A stretch of 64,000 nucleotides of DNA from Mycoemilia scoparia (lineage: Eukaryota; Kickxellomycota; Kickxellomycetes; Kickxellales; Kickxellaceae). Each line of letters starts with the position of its first letter. Positions within the stretch are counted from its first letter, which is position 1. Below the pieces are notes generated by a model. That model was not told where the DNA came from, did no database searches, and saw only the letters and a program-made list of their open reading frames with translations. This document shows positions 32,503 to 42,361 of this stretch, piece after piece. Position numbers and translations under genes: made by a program. Location: assembly GCA_027575805.1 (NCBI GenBank), contig JANBPU010000018.1:106849-170848 (forward strand), given 5' to 3'.

Positions 32503-34566
32503 TTAGTTCTCTTCGGGAATGGGCTCGTGGCCGGCAATCAAAGATCCACCGTGCTCATTAACCATCTGGAGCTGTTGCTGTTGCTGTGCCAGGCGTCGCT
32601 CGTGTTCACCTTCGAGTTGGCCATAGAGGAGGTATAGTGCCTTCTCGTTGTTCTCACGGGTTCCAGTGATGGTAAAGAGACGCTCCCCAGACTCGGACTC
32701 CGAGGCCTTGGCGATGGAAATACGTGAACCGGACAGACGGCGGATCTCAGTGATACGTGAACCAGCCTTTCCAATAATGCAACCAACCATATCGGCAGGA
32801 ATGCGAATTTCTTGGGTACGAATTTCCTGCTGTATGGGAAGACGGCCACCCAAGACATGAGCAGATACAGACTGGGAGCGTGTTCTAGCAGCAGCAGCAC
32901 CCATACCAAATAGAGATCCAGGAACAGCACTAGCGGGGTTAGTTGGGGTTACTGATCCAGGAGTGGTATTGCTACCAGGGAATTGGATACCAGACTGTGG
33001 AGGGACAGGCATGGAGGATGCTGAAAGAAAATCGGTGCCGTTTCCAGTACGTGTCACAGACACAGTGTGGCTACGGTGGCGGGCTGACCCAAATCCGCCA
33101 CCAACACTTCCAAGCAGACCTTGGCTCGAGATTGGGCGGTCAGGATCGGAATGCATGAACTCAGCTGCGGTGCGGAGATTGTTTACGTATGGGTTGGATG
33201 TGCTTGAAACTGTTGGAACGCGGGCTGCTGGGTTGTAGAGCACAGTGCCAACACCACGATCCCAATCCTGAATGAGGCACTTTCCAATCTCGACGACAGC
33301 AATGCGTATTCCATCAACTGTACCATGGATCTCAACCACACGTTCAGTTGACTGGGGAAGCATCTCTTTGGTGGCCACAAGGCGAGCGCCAGAGAGGTCC
33401 TGGATGTTCTTGATCTTGAGGCCTTGGCGACCAATGACGCTTCCCATCAAGTTATGGCCTATAAGAATACGCACAACAGTTTGTTGGTGCTGGATGTTAC
33501 CACCAGATGCATCTTGTAGGGATACAAGTCCGGATGGTGAGGGGATCGATGCCGTGGATACAGGGTTTTCGATAAGTGTACGGGCGACAAGTTCATATGC
33601 TGCAGCAACATTCTCAAGGTTGCCGATTACTGAGAGGACACGGTCAGTAACACCAGAAACGGCCTGCGTGACTCCAGCACGCACACCGGCTACTTCACGA
33701 AGCTGAGCAATGACGGAACCCGATTTTCCGATGATGACGCCAGCTTCTTTGGTTGAAACTAGAGCACGGACAGTGAGCTGAGCATCCTCGACTGTAGGGG
33801 GCGTTTGCTGAATGCTTCCGCGAGAAGGATGGGATGAATCACCATCGCCAGAGTGGATGCTACCATTGTCTGGGGTACGGCTGTTGGGGAAAGGTTTCAT
33901 GACATCGACACCAGAGCTGGATCCTGGGGATTGATTCCTGGAATCGTGATGGGTGGGCACGGAAGAACCTTTGTCATCAACAGACATGTACTGAAGCTTT
34001 TCGGCGATGCTTTTTTCAGCAGAATAGTCCATGTCTTCAGAAGTGGAACTTATGATTGATCGATTGGAAAACTGGGAATTGAGTATGTGTTGCTGAGAAG
34101 CCACAAGAGGTTTGACAGATAAGGAAGAAGGGATTGAACGAACGATCTGGATATCTCCTGGTTGACCTTGCAGCAACGAGGAAGCTAGACTAGACCCGGA
34201 AGGGTATGATAGAGGAGAGTGTGTGTAGGGCTGAAGGGGTGGAAAGCTAGGATCTATGACAGAGGTTGTGGGAGTCTGTCTGTCAGGAGAGAAAAGATCT
34301 GTGTGAAAATGGTTGGGGAGCTTTTGGGGCAGGACACGCAAAGGGCTGATGTCAACAGATGCAGCACGCAGACGACTGTTTTGGGCAGATACGGAAGTAC
34401 CACTTGAGCCAAGGGTGACAGACTTGCGTGACGGGCCGATAGGGCTGGGCTTTCTGGGCCGAATTGTTGGCGAAAAGGTAGCCGGATCCAAGGCTGGCAA
34501 AGCAGGTGTTGCAGACAACACTGTGATATTTGGTTGCGGTTGCGCGCGCCTATGCGAATTTGTCAC
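32503..34566 (-). CDS. Triple KH-domain RNA-binding protein (Rnc1/PCBP-like)
   Basis: Proteins with three KH domains in this layout (S. pombe Rnc1, yeast Hek2/Pbp2, animal PCBP/hnRNP K) bind C- or U-rich mRNA and steer stability and localisation. The main exon encodes about 687 residues. A Ser/Pro-rich N-terminal 240 residues precede KH1 (GXXG loop GKSG near 280), KH2 (GRQG near 380), a Ser/Gly/Thr-rich linker, and KH3 (GKAG near 600), with a Gln-rich tail. The frame begins right after a TTTACTTTCAG acceptor, and its first codon there is GTG with no upstream ATG in frame. If an upstream exon ends in A, the junction makes ATG-ACA-AAT; a candidate is a donor near 34746. The first exon is thus unresolved; the rest is firm. 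Confidence 0.88.
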   Translation of the reverse strand: MTNSHRRAQPQPNITVLSATPALPALDPATFSPTIRPRKPSPIGPSRKSVTLGSSGTSVSAQNSRLRAASVDISPLRVLPQKLPNHFHTDLFSPDRQTPTTSVIDPSFPPLQPYTHSPLSYPSGSSLASSLLQGQPGDIQIVRSIPSSLSVKPLVASQQHILNSQFSNRSIISSTSEDMDYSAEKSIAEKLQYMSVDDKGSSVPTHHDSRNQSPGSSSGVDVMKPFPNSRTPDNGSIHSGDGDSSHPSRGSIQQTPPTVEDAQLTVRALVSTKEAGVIIGKSGSVIAQLREVAGVRAGVTQAVSGVTDRVLSVIGNLENVAAAYELVARTLIENPVSTASIPSPSGLVSLQDASGGNIQHQQTVVRILIGHNLMGSVIGRQGLKIKNIQDLSGARLVATKEMLPQSTERVVEIHGTVDGIRIAVVEIGKCLIQDWDRGVGTVLYNPAARVPTVSSTSNPYVNNLRTAAEFMHSDPDRPISSQGLLGSVGGGFGSARHRSHTVSVTRTGNGTDFLSASSMPVPPQSGIQFPGSNTTPGSVTPTNPASAVPGSLFGMGAAAARTRSQSVSAHVLGGRLPIQQEIRTQEIRIPADMVGCIIGKAGSRITEIRRLSGSRISIAKASESESGERLFTITGTRENNEKALYLLYGQLEGEHERRLAQQQQQLQMVNEHGGSLIAGHEPIPEEN

Positions 34567-36041
34567 TGAAAGTAAATTACAGGACTCAATGAGACCAGCT
34601 TACCAACAAATACTATGGAAGCAAATCAGGCCTATGTGCAAAGATTACCACCAACAAACGTCGGATAGGGGAGAGCTTTGTAATAAAACAGAATCGGATT
34701 TTAACCCTTTAAGGCTTAATTCGAAAGGGCAGGAAAATGTTTTTACTAAAGGCCGGCCTGATGAAGCGGGAATGGTAGTTTTGTAAAAGGGCTGCGTTTA
34801 CCAACAGTGGGAGTAGCTGTCTTGGAGTAGAGCCTGGTTGCAGTTTGCAGAGAGAATGCTGCGCAAAAAGCCGAGAATGTAGCGGAGAAGGGATTAGAAA
34901 TCAGAAGGTAGCGAGAGCACGGTATGCTATGCAGCTTATGAGAAATATAGTAGCGAGGTTCTCGAGTGAGTGAATTGGGAGGTCGGCGAGGGGGAGAAGA
35001 GAGAATGAACGAAAGGTAAAGCTAAAAAGGGGAGTAACAGGCTTTGGAGCAAAAAGACATAGGAAGCGATGTGGGAACTGACTGTGAGCCCCGCCCGCTT
35101 TATTTGCTGCCACCCAGGCAAATTGCGGATACGCACGCCTGCCTGCTCACCACCACTGTCATCACAAGCAGTAGCCACGACTTTGCTGCTGTTGGACAAT
35201 AAGCCGGGCCCACTGATACCAGGTTTGAATCCTGGGTTTGCGCAAAGCCAGAAGACACGGGACAAAAACAAGCCCACGCCTCTCGCTATCGGCATGCTCT
35301 TGCTCGCCTTGTCCTGAAAGCTGCTTTGGAACTGTGGAGCTTCTGTCTGAGTCCTTTTGGCTGCAAATTTCTCGCTTCCTAACAAGACATATGCACACGC
35401 AGGCAAAAACTTTCTTCGAATATCCTTCCCACAAGCAAAGGATCTTGAGACCAACGCCCACTGGCGTATCATTCTTAGTGTAAAGCCCAAACAGAGCATT
35501 GCAAGTGTTTGCCATCCATTGATTATTTGTTTTGTCTTTTGAAGCACGCCAGTCCCATGAACATCAAGCTTGGCTCGTTTGGTTTCTTAACAAATAGCCG
35601 CCCCGCCTGGTGGCCACAGAGCGCTACCAAACACCTGCAAATTACCAGGATCTATGATAGGAAAATGCTCCTTTGCTGGGCCAGTGCTATTGAGCAGCCC
35701 TTTGAAGATACCGCATACCGTGTGGATGCTGGCTTTCTTTCGCGCCAAAACGCGTCTCTCAAATCACGATTCCAGAGAGCAGTGCTGTTGCAGCCTTTTA
35801 TGAGCATCCTCAAAGACAGAAAGCACTGTGCTTTAAGAAGTCCTGGCCCTCACTGATACCCAGCACACACAGCCAACACTGCTTACCTATCGGCTCCACC
35901 TGAATACATGCCTTTGCCTTTTTTGCTTCCCCTGCCTTATTTTATACTTTGGCCACAAACCCCTGGCCACAAAGCCTACGCTCTCCAAGCGATTCCACAG
36001 AACCACCCTTTCTTGGCGTCATGCATGCCTGAACATCAGGC
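34567..36041. other. Divergent promoter region of the KH and COPI-associated genes
   Basis: Should contain the first, possibly non-coding, exon of the KH gene. At 35738-35755 the string TTTCGCGCCAAAACGCGT joins an E2F-like TTTCGCGC to an MCB box (ACGCGT). No protein gene is seen. Confidence 0.45.
35750..35755. promoter_or_regulatory. MCB-like ACGCGT box next to an E2F-like site
   Basis: ACGCGT is the core site of Mbp1-type APSES factors, and an E2F-like TTTCGCGC ends 6 nt before it. It lies about 290 nt upstream of the gene at 36042. A match this short can arise by chance in 64 kb; only the pairing makes it notable. Confidence 0.3.
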
Positions 36042-37211
36042 ATGGCAGCATTTTTTGGTTCCTACCTTCTGCAGCTCGCAGTAAATGTCCTGAACATCAT
36101 AGCTTGCTGCTTGCTGGTGGGCGTGTCTGTAATCAACATCGTGAAGCACGAATCGCCAACGAACGTTATCATATACAATGTGTATACGGCGTGTCTTTTC
36201 CTGGCGCTGGTTGTTGCGGAATTCAAACCGCCTGTGTTTGTCGCCGAGCAAATGAGGTTCCTTCTGACATATCGGGGCCGGGGGCTTTTATATACGTTCT
36301 TTGGATGTCTGGTGTACACCTCAGTGACCTTCAACATTGTGGCATGCATATTCATATCGACTCTTGGGGTGGCACTATTCGTTTTATCATGGGTCAGCCT
36401 GGCATCTCCGCGCCACGACATACGCTACAATTGGAATCAGTTTGTACAACATAGAACCCCTGGCGTGCCAGAGTCTTATTCTAGCAGCAGCTACGGTTTA
36501 GGATTTGATGGTATCGTGGCTACAAAAAACGTCCCAGTCGACGAGTACCACAAAACCAGGCGCCAAATGGGCTACCTTTATGACCAGGGTTCGCCGTCGG
36601 TCAATGATATTGAGCGTGGCAGCGACCCAACATCCAATACGAACCACCAAAAGGCCCACATCCATGATTCCAATGGCCCGCATTTCCATCAGCAGGCGCC
36701 GATGCAGCCATACTCACAGGATGCGAATGCTCTCGACAGACATGATCCGGATTCTAGAATCAAGGCTTCTGCTGTATATCCGGCTGATATCCGTAATAGA
36801 ACTTCAGACTTACCGAAACAGGGTGCTCAACATGAGCTGCATGATCATAAAGCCAAGGATCATTATCCACGCCCTGGGCCGATTTGGGAAACCCCAAATC
36901 TACCTGGCGAGAAAAGGAATTGTTACATGTCGCCACAGCCCGCGGACGGATTGATGCAAGACGGCAAATTCACGCCGTCTTCCCTTGCACAAAGCAGCCC
37001 AACACCGCTCCCGATACCAACAACAATGGCAGCATCGCCCGCTTCTCTTTCCGAAAACCTGTCGAGCATAAGCAAGGCGCTTGACAGTGACTACTTCAAG
37101 CCTAGTGAAGAGGCATCTCCGCATAGCAGCCAACCCGCCAATGCTGAATACAGAAATGAGCCTGGTGGAGCATATTCTAGTAGGCTAAAGCCTACTGTGC
37201 ATTTTAAATAG
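36042..37211 (+). CDS. COPI-associated-type four-helix membrane protein
   Basis: A protein of 389 residues whose first 125 have four hydrophobic helices, with FLLTYRGRGLLYTFFGCLVY between helices 2 and 3. That GRG(L)xYxFxG pattern is typical of the COPI-associated family (PF08507, Tvp-like Golgi vesicle proteins). A hydrophilic, Pro/Ser/His-rich tail of about 260 residues follows and is probably cytosolic and disordered. A role in Golgi or endosomal vesicles is inference from the family. ATG 36042 opens directly onto the first helix (MAAFFGSYLLQLAVNVL) and fits well. No intron is needed. Confidence 0.75.
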   Translation: MAAFFGSYLLQLAVNVLNIIACCLLVGVSVINIVKHESPTNVIIYNVYTACLFLALVVAEFKPPVFVAEQMRFLLTYRGRGLLYTFFGCLVYTSVTFNIVACIFISTLGVALFVLSWVSLASPRHDIRYNWNQFVQHRTPGVPESYSSSSYGLGFDGIVATKNVPVDEYHKTRRQMGYLYDQGSPSVNDIERGSDPTSNTNHQKAHIHDSNGPHFHQQAPMQPYSQDANALDRHDPDSRIKASAVYPADIRNRTSDLPKQGAQHELHDHKAKDHYPRPGPIWETPNLPGEKRNCYMSPQPADGLMQDGKFTPSSLAQSSPTPLPIPTTMAASPASLSENLSSISKALDSDYFKPSEEASPHSSQPANAEYRNEPGGAYSSRLKPTVHFK

Positions 37212-37377
37212 CATTAGCATTATTTTTATCTTCAAAGTCTTTTTAAACTATAAATACACATCTCTTTTCCTTGCTTTATGTTCTGTTTGTGCACATGGCT
37301 GTTATGATCCGAAATGGATTGTACACTCACAAAGACATGGCGTTTACTGAAATTATGTATAATATACAGAATTTTAA

Positions 37378-37458
37378 AGGGTAACTTTTGATGGCTGACG
37401 ACTATAGGCGTAACCCCAGCCAAATGAGTGACTAACCCTTCAAAAACAATCGCCCATA
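37378..37458 (+). repeat. Family C element
   Basis: The left end AAAGGGTAACTTTTGATGG is truncated relative to other copies. The right end TTCAAAAACAATCGCCCATA is intact. Its interior shares 26 identical bases with the copy at 38034. Confidence 0.6.
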
Positions 37459-37726
37459 TACACGCCTATCCATACCACGCCACCATCCCACCAGCATAAC
37501 CAATTTACACATGCGTAGCAACTTTAGGAAATGCCATTTATATAATAGATCGGCTTCTGGGGAGGCAAAGATAGAGATTGTTGAATCGAATGTGCTGACT
37601 CAAATGTGAGCTGTCTACTTTGAAATACGAAACCACAAAGCTGCAATATACATATATATGTGTGGCAGATCAAGATCAGAAGGATCTCTTCCAAGTTGGC
37701 TACCAGAGTGAATCAGCAACGTGGCC

Positions 37727-37822
37727 GGTTCTTCATCAAAAGGGAGCAGCCCTGTACCCTCATACATTCTGGGGAGCACTGGAGACACTATTCTGGCACA
37801 CTTCTAGAGGAGACTCTAGCAT
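37727..37822 (-). repeat. Family A element, probable
   Basis: The left end TTCTTCATCAAAAGGGAGCA and the right end CACTTCTAGAGGAGACTCTA resemble the copies at 61449 and 13803. The interior is shortened and diverged, so this call is tentative. Confidence 0.4.
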
Positions 37823-38033
37823 GCGTTGTTAAGGGATGAATGTCGGATGTGTAAAGAAACGCCATCGGTTCAATGAATTCAAGATGCAAATGATATGCAT
37901 TGTTGTTCCCAATAAGCATGCCGTTGCGTATCAGATGGACCACAGAGTTGAGCTTTCTTTCTATGGCTCGAGCGTGCATGGATTCGAGCATCAGTAGCAG
38001 CCGTTGGCATTAGCTGTAGCAACTTGCTCCGCA

Positions 38034-38123
38034 TATGGATGGTTATCTTTGAAGGGCAGCCAATGATTATAGGCACAATTGCAGCCAAATGAGTGACTAA
38101 CCCTTCATAAGTTAATGCCCATA
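38034..38123 (+). repeat. Family C element
   Basis: The left end TATGGATGGTTATCTTTGAA and the right end CCCTTCATAAGTTAATGCCC form the terminal inverted repeat. The interior is nearly the same as the copy 650 nt upstream, suggesting related or locally copied insertions. Confidence 0.62.
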
Positions 38124-39532
38124 CAGTTGATTCAGTAGAGGCGAGATAAGTTTTGGATACTGACACAATAAAAGATACTAAACTTTTATATAGCCTTAGT
38201 CTTTTTGCATCTCCATTGCATTGGTAATGTGGTAGAAAGCTTGCCAATGGCACAGTGTTGTGGGGGTTTTCCAACAAGAATCCATTCGGCGCATTAGGGC
38301 ATTGGGTTCTTGGCCTGGGAATCAGTCTATTCCAGTTTTATTAACATCCTGTAAGCCAGCATCTGATAGACATTGTACATTTTAACTTGATGCCGTGTGT
38401 CTCTGTATCCGTCATGCAGAGATGTACGCCAGGGTTGGTTAACATGGCCCTTATTTTCTGATATGGTTGCCATCATGCAGAGCACAGCTTTAAAAAGGAG
38501 TACCAGGCCATGCCCAAAGAGCCGATTTCCAGCTACATGGCTTTACGTAGAGCCTTCGTCCATTGCGATGTTAATGCATATCCAAAAGTGTCAGTTTGCG
38601 AATACAAAATATGGCTGTTTTCTTGCCCGGCTCAAATAGCAGGCCTTTTGGAGCGGGTTAAAAGGGGCCAGCTTTCAATACTTAGCCACACGCACGCATG
38701 CACGCCTGTTGACTGAGGCTAGTGTTTGGTGAGAGAGGGTTTGTGCAAGCAGACAGGCAGGCATATGTGGGTGTATCTTGTTGAGTGGCAGCTCTTTACT
38801 GCCATCAACTTTAATTCCTCTCTAAGTATTTTGATTGCTGTGGTATGTGTACAGATTGCTCTTAAAAACAATCAATGTTTCTGGCCTGCCCTCAGCATTT
38901 TCTTTTCTTTGCTTTCTCTCTGTCCCTGCAGTTCCTCCCTTCTCTTTTTCGCCATACTCGACATTATAAACGTACACATTGGGTTTGCCAACGCCTGTGA
39001 CCTCTTCGATTGCCAGCAATCCCTTCTTTGCAATTTCCAACGCGCGCTCATAACGTGGACCTCGCGACGATAAATTTAGTAGAGACCCTTGCGCAATAAA
39101 GGCCTGCGATTTCGTGTCCTTGTCACCGCCAAGGAAAGGGAAAGCGAGCTCTTCTGGTATATTTATGAAAAAACGCGACACCCAGGGCCTATATCGACAC
39201 GACATTTGTATTTTTTACTGACCTTCCACATTTTGGCATTTGGCACAGCCATATCTAAATTTGGACTTCAAATCTTGAGGCCCTGCGTAACCCTTTCTCT
39301 GATATTTGAGCCTACGTGTTTTCTCAACCTTGACATTGTCCGATATCGAATACCAGCAGCACCCAGGACCAACCATACGGGGCCGATCATATCTAAAGAA
39401 TTCTTTTCTAAAGGGCGTGGCAGTCTAGATTGAATTTCTGTTTTCCCTGGACTATAGAGTTTAGAACTTTAGCACCACATATCCTTCCAGCAACCATTGT
39501 CCCCTGCAACTTATATCACTACATTACTTGAT

Positions 39533-42361
39533 ATGAATCCATCGTATCAACCACAGAGTACCAGAAACCCGCCCATGTCTCAACCATTCATACGACCCCA
39601 AAGTTACACAACCTCACGTTCGCAGATTCACCGACCCATCCCTACGAAAACGCCTCCTAATGACATTTCCGGGAGTAGGCGTTCTAACGATCTCTCCCCC
39701 GATTTTTCTCTCTCGAGCAGCCAGGTCTGGTCCGCATCCTATGCTGGTGTCGAAGTGTACCAGCAAATATACAATGGAACCGCTGTTATGAGGAGAAGAG
39801 CAGACTCGTACGTAAACGCGACCCAGATCCTGAAGTGTGCGCAATATGACAAACCTCACCGCACACGCTTCCTGGAAAGGGAGATACACCCTGGCGTTCA
39901 TGAGAAGGTCCAGGGCGGATACGGAAAGTACCAGGGAACCTGGGTACCCAAAGAGAGGGCCGTGGCTCTTGCCAAACAGCTCAATGTCTATGATGCAATA
40001 AAGTATGTCCTTGAGTATGAGCCTGCTCCTGGAGAAAAGCCCCCAACTGCCCCCTGCAGTCTCGAGTCCCTGCGTAAACGTAAGCCTGCCTCCAGTGGCC
40101 TGTCAATAAACTCCAGAAGGTTGTCAGGGAAAAAACGCAACACAGGACCATCCGCTTCACCATCCACGGTACCCGATTCGGGCACAGAAGTCTTTACAAT
40201 GCAGACACCATCAACAATATCATCACGACATGGCTCAGCCAATAATTCTGTATCAAGCGCTTCGACGCCCATTGGGTATGCGTATCCTCAAAATGGGAAA
40301 TTGGTTACTGGATACTCTCAGCCAGGCACATCCGCTGTGCTGGCAACACCAGAAACACCCGGAACCCATATAGCAAACCTAATCGGCCGACAAACCTCGT
40401 CTACATCACACATCCTTAAGGGAAAAGAAAACATTAGCTCTTATATGCACGACCACAACCAAAGCCACCAGGCACCGTCCCTCATTACCCCCCAAAGCCT
40501 ACCAAGATATATCAAACCCGACTTTAACAGCCCCAGAGAAGACAGTCACAGTGTTAATGCATCCAGATACCCAGCCTCAAGCTATGAGACTCCGATAAGA
40601 AATATTTCGCATCAGCACCATCAACGAGATGCAATCCAAGTCACCAGCTCTTCAATCCAGCACTATCTGTCATCATATTCACAAAGCGCTGGTCTCCCAC
40701 CACCACCGCCTGAGTTGGTTGATTTTATAAGAAGCAGTCCTGGTTTTGACCCGAATCTGCCTTTAAACTCATCTGGAAATACATATCTTCACCTTGCCAC
40801 CCAAGCTGGGTCTATTGAAATTGTAAGGGCTCTTCTTGAGCGTGATGCTGACCCATGTATATCTAACAGAGACGGCCAAACACCGCTTATGCTTGCCATT
40901 CAATCCGACTCTCAACACAATAGACATATCCACCAAAACTTTTCTTGGCTTGTTGAAGCTCTAAAGGATAGTCTTGTTAAACGAGATAAGGATGGCTGCA
41001 CTGTGGTCCACTGGATAGCCATTCTCCCCCCTTCCATAAAAAGGCCAGCTGGGCAATCTGAAAGGTCATATTCGCAGATCCTCGAGTCTGCTAGAATACA
41101 GTATGCAAAGCACATAGTTGATGTACTTCACCTCAATGGCCAAATACAGGTTGTCAGGTGGCGTGACTATCAAGGCCGGGATGCCACAACAACAGCCCGC
41201 CAAAACGGCCTCCATCAATTGGCCGCATTTCTAGCTACTGCTGCTGAAGAAGTACCAGAGTCATCCAAACTTACACCACCATCCAGAAGCATGCACGATA
41301 CAAAGGCCGCCCACGCTGCACCGTCTGCACGTAATCTTTCAAGCGCCCTATTGCATAACAGACCAAATGGCTACCAGCAGTCGCCCCTTTCTAACCCAAC
41401 ATTCACATCCGCATCTCTTGAAGATGCTTCGAGCTCTCCTCGCGAGAGGGCCGTGCATCCACATAGTCACAGAAAAAAGCACCAGAATACGCCACCAGTA
41501 GTTGATATTTATGCAGACACATTTGTTGATGACCAAAATAATGGTGGGAGCAGTAAAGACGTCTATAACCATAATGAGACCGATTACTACAATGAGACCT
41601 ATAAGCTCGCTAGTGACGCAATATCAAAGTTCACAAGCGACACCAGAGAACATCACAGAAGGTGCTGGTCTGCGCTTGACGAAGACTCGCAGCACGCCTC
41701 AAAGCTCCTTGTAGACCTTCAGCTTGAAACAGAGAAAGCGAAGAAAGAATGCGAACTATTGACAGAGCGTGCAGCCGAGTATGAAAGAGCTAGGAATCGC
41801 GAGCTTCTGCTACAAAAGAAGCTTTTGTGCCTCATATCTCTGAAGGAGAGCATGCGAGGCGTCCAAGCCTATAAAGCATCCGAACCACAAATTGGTCTGA
41901 GCCCCGAGAGTATTGGGCCAGATACTAATTCTCAGAAGCTGGATCATTTTGTGAACAATAGGGATCTTAAATCGCTTTACACGATTAGGAACAAGCACAT
42001 GAGGCTTGAAAGCAGCGTGGCTAAGCGGTATACCCAGTATTCTGCTCAAGTTCAGCACTGGAAAAACCCAATGGCCATAGAAGCCATGACGAACCCTGCA
42101 GATTCTGACAGTGAGGCTGATCAACTAGAAAATGCTATTGCGACCTCACCTATACCAGAGCAACAGGCGTCCAATAAGACAAGTATAGCACACATTCTTG
42201 GTGAAGAGCGAGCCGAAATAAATGGACTCAAGGCTGCACTAAGGGCTGAAAAAGAACGCCTTCAAAAGCTTGAGCGGGTTATGGCGGCTGCTTGTGGAGA
42301 CATGCCTGTAGACCGTGTCTGTGAAGTTGTTCAGCCAGTTTATAGTGCTTTGCAAGACTAG
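39533..42361 (+). CDS. APSES (KilA-N) transcription factor with ankyrin repeats, Mbp1/Swi4-like
   Basis: A cell-cycle type DNA-binding protein of the MBF/SBF class, 942 residues in one exon. The APSES/KilA-N domain is at about 63-165: VWSASYAGVEVYQQI, RRRADSYVNATQILK, then GGYGKYQGTWVPKERAVALA, the motif that contacts DNA in Mbp1. A Ser/Pro-rich linker follows. Ankyrin repeats start near residue 415 (NTYLHLATQAGSIEIVRALLE, DGQTPLMLAIQSDS) and continue through VVHWIA and a YQGRDATTTARQNG segment. The last 250 residues are predicted coiled coil, where Swi6 would bind. ATG 39533 is the first in-frame ATG; the open frame extends upstream to a TTG. Such factors recognise ACGCGT. Confidence 0.93.
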   Translation: MNPSYQPQSTRNPPMSQPFIRPQSYTTSRSQIHRPIPTKTPPNDISGSRRSNDLSPDFSLSSSQVWSASYAGVEVYQQIYNGTAVMRRRADSYVNATQILKCAQYDKPHRTRFLEREIHPGVHEKVQGGYGKYQGTWVPKERAVALAKQLNVYDAIKYVLEYEPAPGEKPPTAPCSLESLRKRKPASSGLSINSRRLSGKKRNTGPSASPSTVPDSGTEVFTMQTPSTISSRHGSANNSVSSASTPIGYAYPQNGKLVTGYSQPGTSAVLATPETPGTHIANLIGRQTSSTSHILKGKENISSYMHDHNQSHQAPSLITPQSLPRYIKPDFNSPREDSHSVNASRYPASSYETPIRNISHQHHQRDAIQVTSSSIQHYLSSYSQSAGLPPPPPELVDFIRSSPGFDPNLPLNSSGNTYLHLATQAGSIEIVRALLERDADPCISNRDGQTPLMLAIQSDSQHNRHIHQNFSWLVEALKDSLVKRDKDGCTVVHWIAILPPSIKRPAGQSERSYSQILESARIQYAKHIVDVLHLNGQIQVVRWRDYQGRDATTTARQNGLHQLAAFLATAAEEVPESSKLTPPSRSMHDTKAAHAAPSARNLSSALLHNRPNGYQQSPLSNPTFTSASLEDASSSPRERAVHPHSHRKKHQNTPPVVDIYADTFVDDQNNGGSSKDVYNHNETDYYNETYKLASDAISKFTSDTREHHRRCWSALDEDSQHASKLLVDLQLETEKAKKECELLTERAAEYERARNRELLLQKKLLCLISLKESMRGVQAYKASEPQIGLSPESIGPDTNSQKLDHFVNNRDLKSLYTIRNKHMRLESSVAKRYTQYSAQVQHWKNPMAIEAMTNPADSDSEADQLENAIATSPIPEQQASNKTSIAHILGEERAEINGLKAALRAEKERLQKLERVMAAACGDMPVDRVCEVVQPVYSALQD

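Larger units (their letters stand above)
37212..39532. other. Long spacer rich in inverted-repeat elements
   Basis: 2.3 kb without a recognisable gene. Two family C copies (37378-37458, 38034-38123) and a probable family A copy (37727-37822) lie within 750 nt. The last 600 nt before 39533 should be the promoter and leader of the APSES gene. Short ORFs here have no motif. Confidence 0.55.
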
